This document shows, piece by piece, positions 6,660-15,025 of a stretch of 23,414 nt of DNA. The notes under the pieces are model-generated. The model saw only the letters and a program-made list of their open reading frames with translations. It searched no databases and was not told the DNA's origin. Within the stretch, counting starts at the first letter, position 1, and the number at the start of each line of letters is the position of its first letter. Origin of the DNA: Clostridia bacterium (GTDB lineage: Bacteria; Bacillota_A; Clostridia; Christensenellales; Aristaeellaceae). The stretch is from NCBI GenBank assembly GCA_017432405.1, contig JAFRJF010000224.1:1-23414 (forward strand), read 5' to 3'. The position numbers and the translations under genes were made by a program.

Positions 6660-8348
6660 ATGGATAGAAATCTCAAAGTCGTCGCTTTCAAGCGATCCTC
6701 GGCCTATGTGCACCACCGCGCCATGATGAACCGCAGGGAAAACAACATCGTAGATGCGCTGGAGCTGATGCGCAGGGCGGTGGAGGCCGCGCCGGAGAAC
6801 CGGGAGTACCGCCTGGACCTGGCGGAGCTCTACTGTGAAATGGGCTGCCATGAGCAGTCCACCCGGTTGCTGCTGGACATGCTGGCAGAGGATGACGGAC
6901 CTTCGGAGTGCTATTACGGCTTGGCGCTGAACCAGCTGGGCATGAACGACCTCACCGGCGCGCGCCGTTCACTGAGCCTATACAGGCGGCGGGACCCGGA
7001 GGGGGCCCACCTGGAGGAGGTGCAGCGACTGGCGACGGAGTTGGACTATTTTGGAGAGCTGTCCCACCCGGTCAACCGCAAGCTGTACAGGGCGGCGTCC
7101 ATCGCCAACCGTGCCTGTGACGCCATGAAGGCGGACATGAACGACAAGGCCTGCCGGCTCTTCGAGCGGTCGCTGGCTATGTCGTCGGAGCAGTACGACA
7201 TGCGGGCACTGTACGCCATGGCGCTGCTGATCTGTGGCCGGGGCGAGGAGGCGCTGGCCCAGGCCGGACGGGCGGCGGAGGGCTATCCCCCCTCGGTAAA
7301 GGCGCTGTGCGTCAGCGCCCAGGTGTTCGCCCTGTCCGGCGACGCCCGAGCCGCGCGGGCGCTGCTCACCCGTGCCATGGAAGAGCGGCCCGAAAGCCAG
7401 GACCTGCGGTTGATGATCTATGTGATGGGCGAGCTGGGCATGGACGCCGACGTGGCGAACTATGTGCGCCAGGCCCTGAGGGAAGCGCCCTTCGACCGGG
7501 ATCTGTTGCACATGCGGGCGGTGGCGCTGAACCGCACCGGCACGCCGGATATCCGCGTGGCCCGGTTCTGGGCGCGCATACTGCGCATCGACCCAGGGGA
7601 CAGCGTGGCCCAGTTCTACCAGGAGGCGGCGCTGAACGGGCGCCTGAACGAGGACCCGCCGGACTACGGCTACCAGGTACCCCGACGGGAATTCGAGCGC
7701 CGGCTTCGGTTGCTGGTGGAGCAGCTGAGCCAGGGCTATGAGCAACTGGAGGACCGCTGGCGGAAGGATCCTGGCTTCAGGCAGCTGATGGGCTGGGCAG
7801 TGCGAGCAGAGGATCCCCGGCTGAGCCGCGCTGCCATGACCGCGCTGACGACCATCGATCACAGGGAATCCAGGAGCCTGCTGCGGATGCTGCTGTTCAA
7901 CGAGGGCGTGCCCGGAGACCTGAAGGTCCACGCTGCCCTGGTGCTGCGCCTGCAGGGCGTCGATTCGGAGGCCATCATGCCTGCGAAGACGGGCCTCGGG
8001 CCGGGTTTCATGCCCGACGCCAAGGCCATGATGGCCCGGCTGGGCGTGGGCGAGCGCCAGCTGGTGCGCTATGCCGACGAGGTGCTCCAACGGGAGTACG
8101 GCATAGCGGCGCTCAGCCACCTGCTGCTGATCTGGTCGGCCTACCGGCAGCTGCGCGGCACGTCGATGGATCCCGTGCGCTGCGTGGGTGGCGGCGCGGC
8201 GGCGCTGGCCTACAGCTACATGCTGGTCTATGGGCCCAGGCCGGACGCCGGCGCGCTGGCGGAGCAGTTCGGCTGTGATGCCCGGCAGCTGGTGTACTAT
8301 GCCCGGCGCATCGCCAGCTGCCTGGACAGGATCGCAAGAGAGTATTGA
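6660..8348 (+). CDS. Tetratricopeptide-repeat protein, function unknown
   Basis: A 562-residue soluble, helix-rich protein with no signal peptide or membrane segment. The first 300 residues hold several degenerate TPR pairs, e.g. around 30-60 (DALELMRRAVEAAPENREYR), 170-205 and 235-270, which usually bind partner proteins. The region 350-500 is helical without a recognisable motif. The last 50 residues contain an AALAYSYMLVYG helix followed by LAEQFGCDARQLVYYARRI, which looks like a helix-turn-helix or a TFIIB/cyclin-type repeat. I chose ATG 6660 because CAGGAG (6649-6654) lies just ahead of it; longer in-frame starts lack such a site. It lies 32 bases after hslO and leads directly into the next gene. 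Confidence 0.75.
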   Translation: MDRNLKVVAFKRSSAYVHHRAMMNRRENNIVDALELMRRAVEAAPENREYRLDLAELYCEMGCHEQSTRLLLDMLAEDDGPSECYYGLALNQLGMNDLTGARRSLSLYRRRDPEGAHLEEVQRLATELDYFGELSHPVNRKLYRAASIANRACDAMKADMNDKACRLFERSLAMSSEQYDMRALYAMALLICGRGEEALAQAGRAAEGYPPSVKALCVSAQVFALSGDARAARALLTRAMEERPESQDLRLMIYVMGELGMDADVANYVRQALREAPFDRDLLHMRAVALNRTGTPDIRVARFWARILRIDPGDSVAQFYQEAALNGRLNEDPPDYGYQVPRREFERRLRLLVEQLSQGYEQLEDRWRKDPGFRQLMGWAVRAEDPRLSRAAMTALTTIDHRESRSLLRMLLFNEGVPGDLKVHAALVLRLQGVDSEAIMPAKTGLGPGFMPDAKAMMARLGVGERQLVRYADEVLQREYGIAALSHLLLIWSAYRQLRGTSMDPVRCVGGGAAALAYSYMLVYGPRPDAGALAEQFGCDARQLVYYARRIASCLDRIAREY

Positions 8349-8362
8349 TAACGGAGAAGGCT

Positions 8363-9181
8363 ATGAAGATACACGATTTTGACGCCAAATTCTTTGATTA
8401 CGCCCGCACCTGGATGGCCATGCATCCCGGCATGACCGAAAAGCAGGTGGAGGACAGCTACAACGAGATCATGCTGAACTGGCTGAATGCGCCAGCCAAG
8501 TGGCTGGACGGGGAGAAGCCGGGAGAGTATTTCCTGCGCTACAGCGAACCGAAGGACCTGCTGAAGCTGCTGGAGGAGTACAATAAGCGGGATATCGGCC
8601 TGCCGGAGCCGCTGTACAGCCGGGTGGTCAGCATTGGCGAGCCCTGTGTGCCCGGCCTCATGCGCATCGCAGCGGACGGGGACCGGCCTGAATCGCTACG
8701 GGCCACGGCGCTGGCGCTGCTGCGGGACATCGACAGCGACGATGCCCGGGACCTGTATGTCGACCTGGCCTGTCGGGGCGGCGAGGGGGACGAGATCAGC
8801 GAGCTGGCGGCGGACATCCTCTCCGACGGGGACGGTAGCCGGATCGGGGCGCTGCTGGAGCACTATGACGACGCCGGGGAGTTCGGCCAACAGCGCATAC
8901 TTGGCATCTGCGCCAATTTCCCGGGGGACGACCGCATACTCAGCTACATGCTGGACAAGCTGCGCAATCGACCGGAGCAGCGCGCACTGTACGCTTCGTT
9001 TCTGGGCAAGCTGGGCGACCCAAGGGCCATCGACGCCATGAAGCCGTTTTTGACCCTGAAGGACATCGGCTATCTGGATTATATCGAGCTGCGCAACGCT
9101 ATTGAGGAGTTGGGCGGCGACCCGGGCGAGGAGCGCACCTTTTACGGCGACCCGGATTACGAGGCCATGCGCAACATCTGA
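8363..9181 (+). CDS. HEAT-like helical repeat protein, function unknown
   Basis: A 272-residue acidic, helical, soluble protein. From about residue 85 onward, helices recur in a pattern resembling HEAT/armadillo-type repeats: LRATALALLRDIDSDDARDL, ISELAADILSDGDG, and a last unit YASFLGKLGDPRAIDAMKPF that is a typical HEAT-like segment. Such solenoids bind proteins. No catalytic motif is seen. The start ATG 8363 has GGAGAAGG at 8353-8360; a TTG at 8345 overlapping the previous stop is less likely. It lies 14 bases after the TPR gene, so the two are probably translated together and may act as partners. Confidence 0.7.
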   Translation: MKIHDFDAKFFDYARTWMAMHPGMTEKQVEDSYNEIMLNWLNAPAKWLDGEKPGEYFLRYSEPKDLLKLLEEYNKRDIGLPEPLYSRVVSIGEPCVPGLMRIAADGDRPESLRATALALLRDIDSDDARDLYVDLACRGGEGDEISELAADILSDGDGSRIGALLEHYDDAGEFGQQRILGICANFPGDDRILSYMLDKLRNRPEQRALYASFLGKLGDPRAIDAMKPFLTLKDIGYLDYIELRNAIEELGGDPGEERTFYGDPDYEAMRNI

Positions 9182-9210
9182 CGCAATCACATCGAAAGGG
9201 AGGAAGATCT

Positions 9211-10419
9211 GTGTACTGTTCACACTGCGGGAAAAAAGTGGGCGAAGACATGCTCTTCTGCCCTTTCTGCGGCAAGCCCATCGTCATACCGGAACAGGAC
9301 GATGAGTCGGTGGCTGCGCCTGTCGACGCCGTTGCGGCCTCTGAGGTAGAAGGTGGGGACGGGCATGACGCCGGAAGCCAGGAAGCGGAAGCAGTCGATT
9401 TGACGGCGGAAAAGACTGATAATAAACCGACGTCGGTTTTAAAAGACGACGATGCGCCGGATGACGCGAAGCCCGCCGAGCCTCTGACAGACGCGGCTGC
9501 GGAGCTGCTGGATTGGGATCGGGCCCGCAAGCGCCACATGGAGGCGGATGTGTGGGCCAGGCCCGAAGCGCCGGCGGAGGACTTTTCGCCCCTCGCATTG
9601 GTGCAAGCCGATGAAAAGCTGGAGGAATCGGACTGGAAGGAAGCGGTCACAAAGAAAAAGGAGGCCGTCACCCTCGAAAAGAAGCCGCCGGAGATGAAGC
9701 GGGACGAGGAAGCGCCCGTCCGATTGGATGGCGCCGCGCCGAAGCTGGAGCTGGACATTCAGGGCGCAAAGCCCCGGGACAAGGGCAAGAAGACACGCAA
9801 GCCGGCCAACACGCTGGTGCCGCCAAAGACGATGGACCCCGATGACATCTTTATGGACCGCAAACGCGCGCCCTACGAAGCGGACGACCCCTACGACGAC
9901 GACGGCGAGGGGGATGGCCTGGGGGGCAGTTTTGCCTTCGAGGAAGACGACGAGGGGAGCTTTTTCTTGCGGCATCTCAGGGGGATCGTTGGGCTGGCGC
10001 TGTTTGTGATACTGCTGCTGATGTTTGTGATCTTCGCCTTTTCGCGGGCGGGGCAGGTCAGCCTGGCGCGGGTAAACGCCGCCTGGAGCAAGGACGCGTA
10101 CAGCACCCTGGGCTACCAGTACTACCAGGCAGGCGACTACAGCCAGGCGGGGCTGTACTACGAGCGCGCGCTGCAGCGCGATCCGAACAGCTACAGCTAT
10201 GCCTCCTCCGCCGCGATGGCTTACCTTGAGGCCGGGGACAATGAAAAAGCGGCGGCAATGCTGAAGCGCTGCGCCGAGATCGACCCGACAAAGCTGGAGC
10301 CCTACGTATACCTGCTGAGGCTCTACCCGGATGCCGCGTCCAGACCCTGGGACATCACCCAACTGTTGCAGCAGGGCTATCAGAAGACCGGCGACGCCCG
10401 CCTGAACGTCACCGGGTGA
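9211..10419 (+). CDS. Zinc-ribbon membrane protein with extracellular TPR domain
   Basis: 402 residues in three parts. The N-terminus is a zinc ribbon with C3xxC6 and C17xxC20. Residues 25-250 are low-complexity, rich in charged residues and alanine, and probably disordered. One hydrophobic segment at about 258-280 (after RHLR, so N-terminus inside by the positive-inside rule) leads into about 120 residues containing at least two TPRs (AGDYSQAGLYYERALQRDPN; AGDNEKAAAMLKRCAEIDP). The TPR would face outside. Zinc-ribbon/TM/TPR proteins occur in Clostridia, but no role is established. The start is GTG 9211 with GGGAGGA about 6 bases upstream. The stop overlaps a possible GTG of the dus gene. Confidence 0.75.
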   Translation: MYCSHCGKKVGEDMLFCPFCGKPIVIPEQDDESVAAPVDAVAASEVEGGDGHDAGSQEAEAVDLTAEKTDNKPTSVLKDDDAPDDAKPAEPLTDAAAELLDWDRARKRHMEADVWARPEAPAEDFSPLALVQADEKLEESDWKEAVTKKKEAVTLEKKPPEMKRDEEAPVRLDGAAPKLELDIQGAKPRDKGKKTRKPANTLVPPKTMDPDDIFMDRKRAPYEADDPYDDDGEGDGLGGSFAFEEDDEGSFFLRHLRGIVGLALFVILLLMFVIFAFSRAGQVSLARVNAAWSKDAYSTLGYQYYQAGDYSQAGLYYERALQRDPNSYSYASSAAMAYLEAGDNEKAAAMLKRCAEIDPTKLEPYVYLLRLYPDAASRPWDITQLLQQGYQKTGDARLNVTG

Positions 10420-10448
10420 CACGAAGGATCATGGAGGAAGCGAATCCA

Positions 10449-11504
10449 GTGCAGACGCCGGAATTCCTGCTCGCGCCGATGGACGGCATGACCCGCGCCT
10501 CATTTCGGAGCATCTGCTTCGACTATGGGGCCGATGGGGCGACCACGGAGATGATACAGTCGCTGGCCTACGGGCGGGCGAAGCGCCCCATGAGCCCAGC
10601 GTTCCAGGAGGTATTGGCCCGCTATCCGTCAGAACGCAACCTGGCGGCCCAGCTGATCGGCAGCGACCCGGCAGCGATGGCGGAATCGGCCCGCAGGCTC
10701 GAGGCGCTGGAGCGCTTTGACGCCATCGACATCAACATGGGCTGTCCGGCGCGCAAGGTGGTGGGCAGCGGCAACGGCGCGGCGCTGTTAAGGACGCCTG
10801 AACGGGCGGTGGCGGTCATGGCCGCCGTGAAGGCGGCCACATCCCTGCCGGTGCGGCTGAAGCTGCGGTTGGGCTGGGACGCGGCACACATCACCGCCCC
10901 CTACCTGGTTCAGCAGGCAGAGGCACTGGGCTTTCAGAGCGTCACGCTGCACGGGCGCACCCGGGAGCAGATGTACCTGGGGCCTGTCGATACGCAGGCG
11001 ATACGGGCCGTCTGTGACGCCGTGCGCATACCGGTCTACGCCAACGGCGGCGTCATCTGCGCCGCGGACGCGCTGACCTTCCTGAGGGATACCCATGCGG
11101 CGGGAATCGCTATCGGCAGGGCTGCGCTGAAGGCGCCCTGGATATTCGAGGACATCGCTACCCTTCGCCGGGGCGGGGCGGTGGGTTCCAGGCGCGCCCC
11201 CGAGCGTGTCGCCCTGCTGATCCGGCTGGCGACGCTGACCTGCGGCCACCGCCCCGAGGGCGTGGCCATCTGCGAGATGAGACGCTTCTGTGGCTGGATA
11301 TTGGCGGGTCTGAACAGCTTTGACGCAGTGCTGACCCGCCTGAACAATGTCGTCACCCTTGACGACTTCCGGGCCCTGCTGGAGGGCTATCTGGACGACC
11401 TGGAGAAGCACGGCGACCTGGAGCTTCATCCGGAGCTGCTGCCCAGGCCCACGCTGGACACCGTCGCCCACCGCCAGGCGCGCCGCATGGCCAAGTGGAT
11501 GTAG
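10449..11504 (+). CDS. dus: tRNA-dihydrouridine synthase (DusB-like)
   Basis: A FMN-dependent TIM-barrel enzyme that reduces specific uridines in tRNA to dihydrouridine using NADPH. It shows the family start LAPMDGMTRASFR, the catalytic cysteine motif DINMGCPARKVV, the FMN/RNA-binding HGRTREQMY segment, and VYANGGV near the C-terminal phosphate-binding site. The length, 351 residues, is typical. I prefer GTG 10449, which has GGAGGAAG (10433-10440) with an 8-base spacer. ATG 10431 and GTG 10416 (overlapping the previous stop) are in frame and would add 6 or 11 residues. It is the last gene of the operon; no clear terminator follows in 11505-11625. Confidence 0.93.
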   Translation: MQTPEFLLAPMDGMTRASFRSICFDYGADGATTEMIQSLAYGRAKRPMSPAFQEVLARYPSERNLAAQLIGSDPAAMAESARRLEALERFDAIDINMGCPARKVVGSGNGAALLRTPERAVAVMAAVKAATSLPVRLKLRLGWDAAHITAPYLVQQAEALGFQSVTLHGRTREQMYLGPVDTQAIRAVCDAVRIPVYANGGVICAADALTFLRDTHAAGIAIGRAALKAPWIFEDIATLRRGGAVGSRRAPERVALLIRLATLTCGHRPEGVAICEMRRFCGWILAGLNSFDAVLTRLNNVVTLDDFRALLEGYLDDLEKHGDLELHPELLPRPTLDTVAHRQARRMAKWM

Positions 11505-11625
11505 AGCGGTTTGGAAGCAGAATTTGCAACTATTACTGTGTTGTTTCTCCGACCATTCAAAGCCAATGTTCAACAATTGGAAATGATTTCTACATCAAAT
11601 TATCTGATTTATAGCGGTAGTGATG

Positions 11626-11654
11626 TTGACAGAGATGAATTGTAATGATAATAT
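11626..11654 (+). promoter_or_regulatory. Promoter of the transport/surface cluster
   Basis: TTGACA (11626-11631, perfect), a 17-base spacer and TAATAT (11649-11654, four of six). The predicted start near 11661 gives a leader of about 92 bases before ATG 11753. The gap 11505-11752 is AT-rich compared with the genes on both sides, and I see no other structure in it beyond short chance repeats. Confidence 0.55.
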
Positions 11655-11752
11655 TAAATTCAGCGCGGATGCATCTTTTTTTGAGTTTCTGCGGTCTAAG
11701 GAACAGTGCTTAAGTTGAAATCCAATACTATCTCTCAAGGAGCGCCAAGACA

Positions 11753-14700
11753 ATGAAAAAGCTGGTTTATTTGCTGATATTGAGCCTCTGTGTAAATGGT
11801 TTGACAGGGGCTTCCTTGCCGTGGCTGCAATCGGCCAGAGCTGCCTCGAAGACGGAGGAAAAGTCGGAAAAGCAGTCTGACAGTAAGAGCAAGAAGGAAA
11901 AGTCCGAGAAGAAGACGTCCAAGGATCAATCAAAGAAGACCGGCAAGGACAGCGATAAGTCGGACAAGAGCAAAAAAAAGACCAAGGTCGAAAAAGAAAA
12001 GGAATACACCCTGGACCTTGCGAAGAACAACCAGGTCGCACTCAGCGTCGTATTGAAATATACGAAGATGGACATCAAGCTGAAGGACGTCAAGTCCATC
12101 GAGCTGGAAGACGCGAAGGATAAAAAGCGTATCCGTTGGGAAAAGGACGAGGAAAACGAAGGCGATTACATCCTTACAGTATTGAAGGATTTCAAGGAGC
12201 TCAGGCTGCGGGTCGTCACCAAAAAGAAGAGCAGGCTTCTCGTGCTGAAAAACGGCGCCAAGGACGCCAGGGATGAAGGGAAAGCAGCGAAGGCTCCAGG
12301 AAAAGAGACGACTGAGGATACGAAGGCGCCTTCTGAGGAAAAGCAGGAAAAGCCTGCCTCGAAGGGTAAGAAAGCGGAAGAGGATGAAACGGATGAGGCG
12401 CCTTTGGATTTGCCGGAAGTGACACTGGCGCAGGAAAAGGACATAATCGAAGAACAGACCAAAGTCGACAAAGAAGCGGACTCCAGCGAAATCGAGTTGC
12501 ATCCCGTAAAAGAGGAAGCGAGCGAATACCCGGAAGAGCCATTGACTGCGGTAACAGAAGACGCCAAGGATGGCGAGGAAGGCCAGAAGGAGAGCGCCGG
12601 GGAACTGGCAGAGCCCACCGAAGAACAGCAAGAGCCAGGCGAGGAACCGGCGGAACCCACCGAAGAGCAGCAAGAGCCAGGCGAGGAACCGGCGGAACCC
12701 ACCGAAGAGCAGCAGGAGCCAGGCGAGGAACAGGCCGAGCCAACCGAAGAACAGGAAAAGTCCGGCGAAGAACCGTCGGAGCTCACCGCGGAACAGCAAG
12801 AGCCCGGCAATGTACAGGCCGAGCCAACCGAAGAGCAGGAAGAGCCCGGCGAGGAGCCGGCGGAGCCCACCGAGAAACAGCAAGAGCCAGGCGAGGAACC
12901 GGCGGAACCCACCGAAGAACAGCAAGAGCCCGGCGAAGAACCGGCGGAGCCCACCGAAGAACAGGAAGAGCCCGGCAAGGAGCCGGCGGAGCCCGCCGAA
13001 GAACAGGAAGAGCCCGGCGAGGAGCCGGCGGAGCCCACCGGGGAACAGGAAGAGCCTGGCGAGGGACAGGGCGAGCCCAGCGAAGAGCAGGAAAAGTCCG
13101 GCGAAGAACCGACAGAGCCCACCGGGGAGCAGGAACAGACCGGTGAGGAACAGGGCGAGAGCGGCGAAGAACCGACAGAGCCCACCGGGGAACAGGAAGA
13201 GCCTGGCGAGGAACAGGCGGAGCCCACCGATGAACAGGGCGAACCCGACGACGGCGAAGGCGCTCCCGGCTCGGAGGATGGCGAAAGCCCAGAAGGTGGA
13301 AGCGGGGAAGAGGACGAAGCGCCCCAGGCTGAAACCGGCACGTCGATTCCCAAGGAGGCGGAGGCCTGGTTCAAGCGGGGAACCGAGCTGCTGTGGGGTT
13401 CGCTGGAGGAAGTCGTCGCCCAGCTGACCGGCGGCGAGACGGTTTACATTCAGACGGAAAAGCTGATGCTCATCAAGGAAGCGCCGACGCAGCTGCTGTC
13501 GACTGTGACGTTTATGCCCGACGGCGACGTCTTTAAGGGAAGCTACAGCGTGCGCATCTCCACGGACAATCCCGCCCTCGTGGGCCAGCCGGCGCTGATC
13601 CAACCGGCGAACCTGCCCGAGTTGGGCGAAGTGGCGGACCTGTACATCTGGGTCAAGCTGGACGAGGAATCGCCTGAAGAAGGCGAGGAGCAGGGTGAAG
13701 AGGGCGAAGAGCCGACCCTCGTGGTGACGGTGACCGGTTTCGAGCCCTCAGGCTGGAGCAGGACCCAGCCGCAGTTTACCCTCTCCGGCATTCCTGAGGG
13801 CAAGGAATGGTCCTATGCAGCCATCATCTACGACGAGCGGATCGTGCCGATCGCATCAAATGTCTATGCCCCGGACGAGGAGGGCATCTTCACCCTGCGC
13901 TTTGCAATGCTGAACGACCTTGGCGACATCATGGCCGCCTCGGAACAGTATACCCTCCAGCTGGACTGGACTGCGCCGGAGGTTTCCATCGAGGTGGACG
14001 AGGAGACCAGCTACACGCTGAACATCTATGCCACCGATAAAGCCAGCGGCCTGGACGCGGTGTCCGTCGACAAGGGCAAGACCTGGGAGCCGATCGACGA
14101 GGACGGCTATACCGTGACCGAGGAGGAAGAAAAGACCTTCAAGGCTGGCACCATAAGGGTCCGCGACGTCGCCGGCAACGTCTTCAAGTCCGAAGAGGAA
14201 TACACGGTCGAGGAGGTCGAGGACGAGGAAGGCGAAGAGGAAGGCGAGGAAGGTGAAGAAGGCGGCGAAGAAGGCGGCGGCGGAGGCGGCGGCGGAGGCA
14301 ACGGCTCCGGCACGCCCGCGCTGCCCCACTCCAGGGGCGATGGAGAAGAGGGCGCGGATTACGACGCCCTGATCCTGGACCTGCCCGAGGGGCCGATGGC
14401 GCAGCTGACGGTGGGCGGCGAGCCCATGCCATTGACCCTCGAGCTGGCATCTGCCCAGGAGCCTGACGCCCCGGTAGGCGCGACCCAGTCCTTTACCGGC
14501 AGGCTGTGCCACTGGAAGGACGCCTCGGACGACGACACCCCGAACACGCTGCTGCTGGAAGCGGAGATCGCGGACGGCCTGGGCGACGCCTTCACCTATG
14601 AATGGCACTTCAACGGCGAGGTATACCGGATGCTGGCCAACAGCGGCATCAAATACGTGGCGCTGAAGGTCGACGATACCGTGGCCGCGTTCCCGACGGA

Positions 14701-14989
14701 GGGCTTTACCGGCGGCACGCGGTATACGGAGTTGAAGATGCAGGGCGTTTCAACCCGTAAATTTGACTACATCCTGGCGATGAAGCTGAACCTGGATCCC
14801 AGCCATGTCTCGGCGATGACCGACAGCGATTATTCCCAGGAATGCGACCTTTCGATCCTCACCAAGGTGGAGGAGACGAACTACGAGCTGAGCAATTCGC
14901 CCCAGAGCATGATGTACTTCTACAATGTCTTCCTGGGTCCCGAGGACATGATGGATCAGCCCTTTGGCGAGTACCGCGCGAACGCATAA
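11753..14989 (+). CDS. Large secreted acidic repeat protein
   Basis: 1078 residues. A signal peptide (1-30, cleavage likely after ARA) leads into a Lys/Glu/Ser-rich stretch (31-80) and a small compact domain (about 80-160). A Glu/Pro-rich region follows, with a tandem array of 15 units of 14 residues (283-499, unit like EEPAEPTEEQQEPG). Then come a globular part (about 535-650), an Ig-like region (about 654-805, with DKASGLDAVSVDKGKTWEP), a Glu/Gly-rich linker (about 815-853) and a novel C-terminal domain of about 220 residues. There is no LPXTG motif, C-terminal membrane segment or lipobox, so attachment is unclear. AAGGAG lies 10 bases before the ATG. As first gene of the cluster it may be the cargo, stalk or wall-spanning spacer of the system. 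Function unknown. Confidence 0.85.
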   Translation: MKKLVYLLILSLCVNGLTGASLPWLQSARAASKTEEKSEKQSDSKSKKEKSEKKTSKDQSKKTGKDSDKSDKSKKKTKVEKEKEYTLDLAKNNQVALSVVLKYTKMDIKLKDVKSIELEDAKDKKRIRWEKDEENEGDYILTVLKDFKELRLRVVTKKKSRLLVLKNGAKDARDEGKAAKAPGKETTEDTKAPSEEKQEKPASKGKKAEEDETDEAPLDLPEVTLAQEKDIIEEQTKVDKEADSSEIELHPVKEEASEYPEEPLTAVTEDAKDGEEGQKESAGELAEPTEEQQEPGEEPAEPTEEQQEPGEEPAEPTEEQQEPGEEQAEPTEEQEKSGEEPSELTAEQQEPGNVQAEPTEEQEEPGEEPAEPTEKQQEPGEEPAEPTEEQQEPGEEPAEPTEEQEEPGKEPAEPAEEQEEPGEEPAEPTGEQEEPGEGQGEPSEEQEKSGEEPTEPTGEQEQTGEEQGESGEEPTEPTGEQEEPGEEQAEPTDEQGEPDDGEGAPGSEDGESPEGGSGEEDEAPQAETGTSIPKEAEAWFKRGTELLWGSLEEVVAQLTGGETVYIQTEKLMLIKEAPTQLLSTVTFMPDGDVFKGSYSVRISTDNPALVGQPALIQPANLPELGEVADLYIWVKLDEESPEEGEEQGEEGEEPTLVVTVTGFEPSGWSRTQPQFTLSGIPEGKEWSYAAIIYDERIVPIASNVYAPDEEGIFTLRFAMLNDLGDIMAASEQYTLQLDWTAPEVSIEVDEETSYTLNIYATDKASGLDAVSVDKGKTWEPIDEDGYTVTEEEEKTFKAGTIRVRDVAGNVFKSEEEYTVEEVEDEEGEEEGEEGEEGGEEGGGGGGGGGNGSGTPALPHSRGDGEEGADYDALILDLPEGPMAQLTVGGEPMPLTLELASAQEPDAPVGATQSFTGRLCHWKDASDDDTPNTLLLEAEIADGLGDAFTYEWHFNGEVYRMLANSGIKYVALKVDDTVAAFPTEGFTGGTRYTELKMQGVSTRKFDYILAMKLNLDPSHVSAMTDSDYSQECDLSILTKVEETNYELSNSPQSMMYFYNVFLGPEDMMDQPFGEYRANA
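12599..13249 (+). repeat. In-frame tandem array of a 42-bp unit
   Basis: Fifteen copies of a 14-codon unit plus one 7-codon half unit (EEQGESG) after copy 13. Units 2, 3 and 8 encode the same 14 residues, and others differ at one to five positions. All copies keep the reading frame. The copies are similar enough in DNA to permit slippage or recombination between units. Confidence 0.9.
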
Positions 14990-15025
14990 AAAGAGCGACA
15001 ATGACTATCCGAGGAGGCTGATTCC

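Noticed and set aside
11505..11625. Possible terminator or small RNA after dus
   Set aside because: Only short 5-bp repeats (e.g. CCAAT...ATTGG near 11563-11580) are seen, with no stable stem or T-run.
12599..13249. CRISPR-like array
   Set aside because: The units are contiguous 42-bp coding repeats with no unique spacers, all in frame with a signal-peptide protein.
11930..13603. 557-codon open frame on the - strand rich in Phe/Leu/Gly
   Set aside because: It is the mirror of the Glu/Pro repeat array. The apparent hydrophobic repeats are forced by the 42-bp unit, and there is no good start site.
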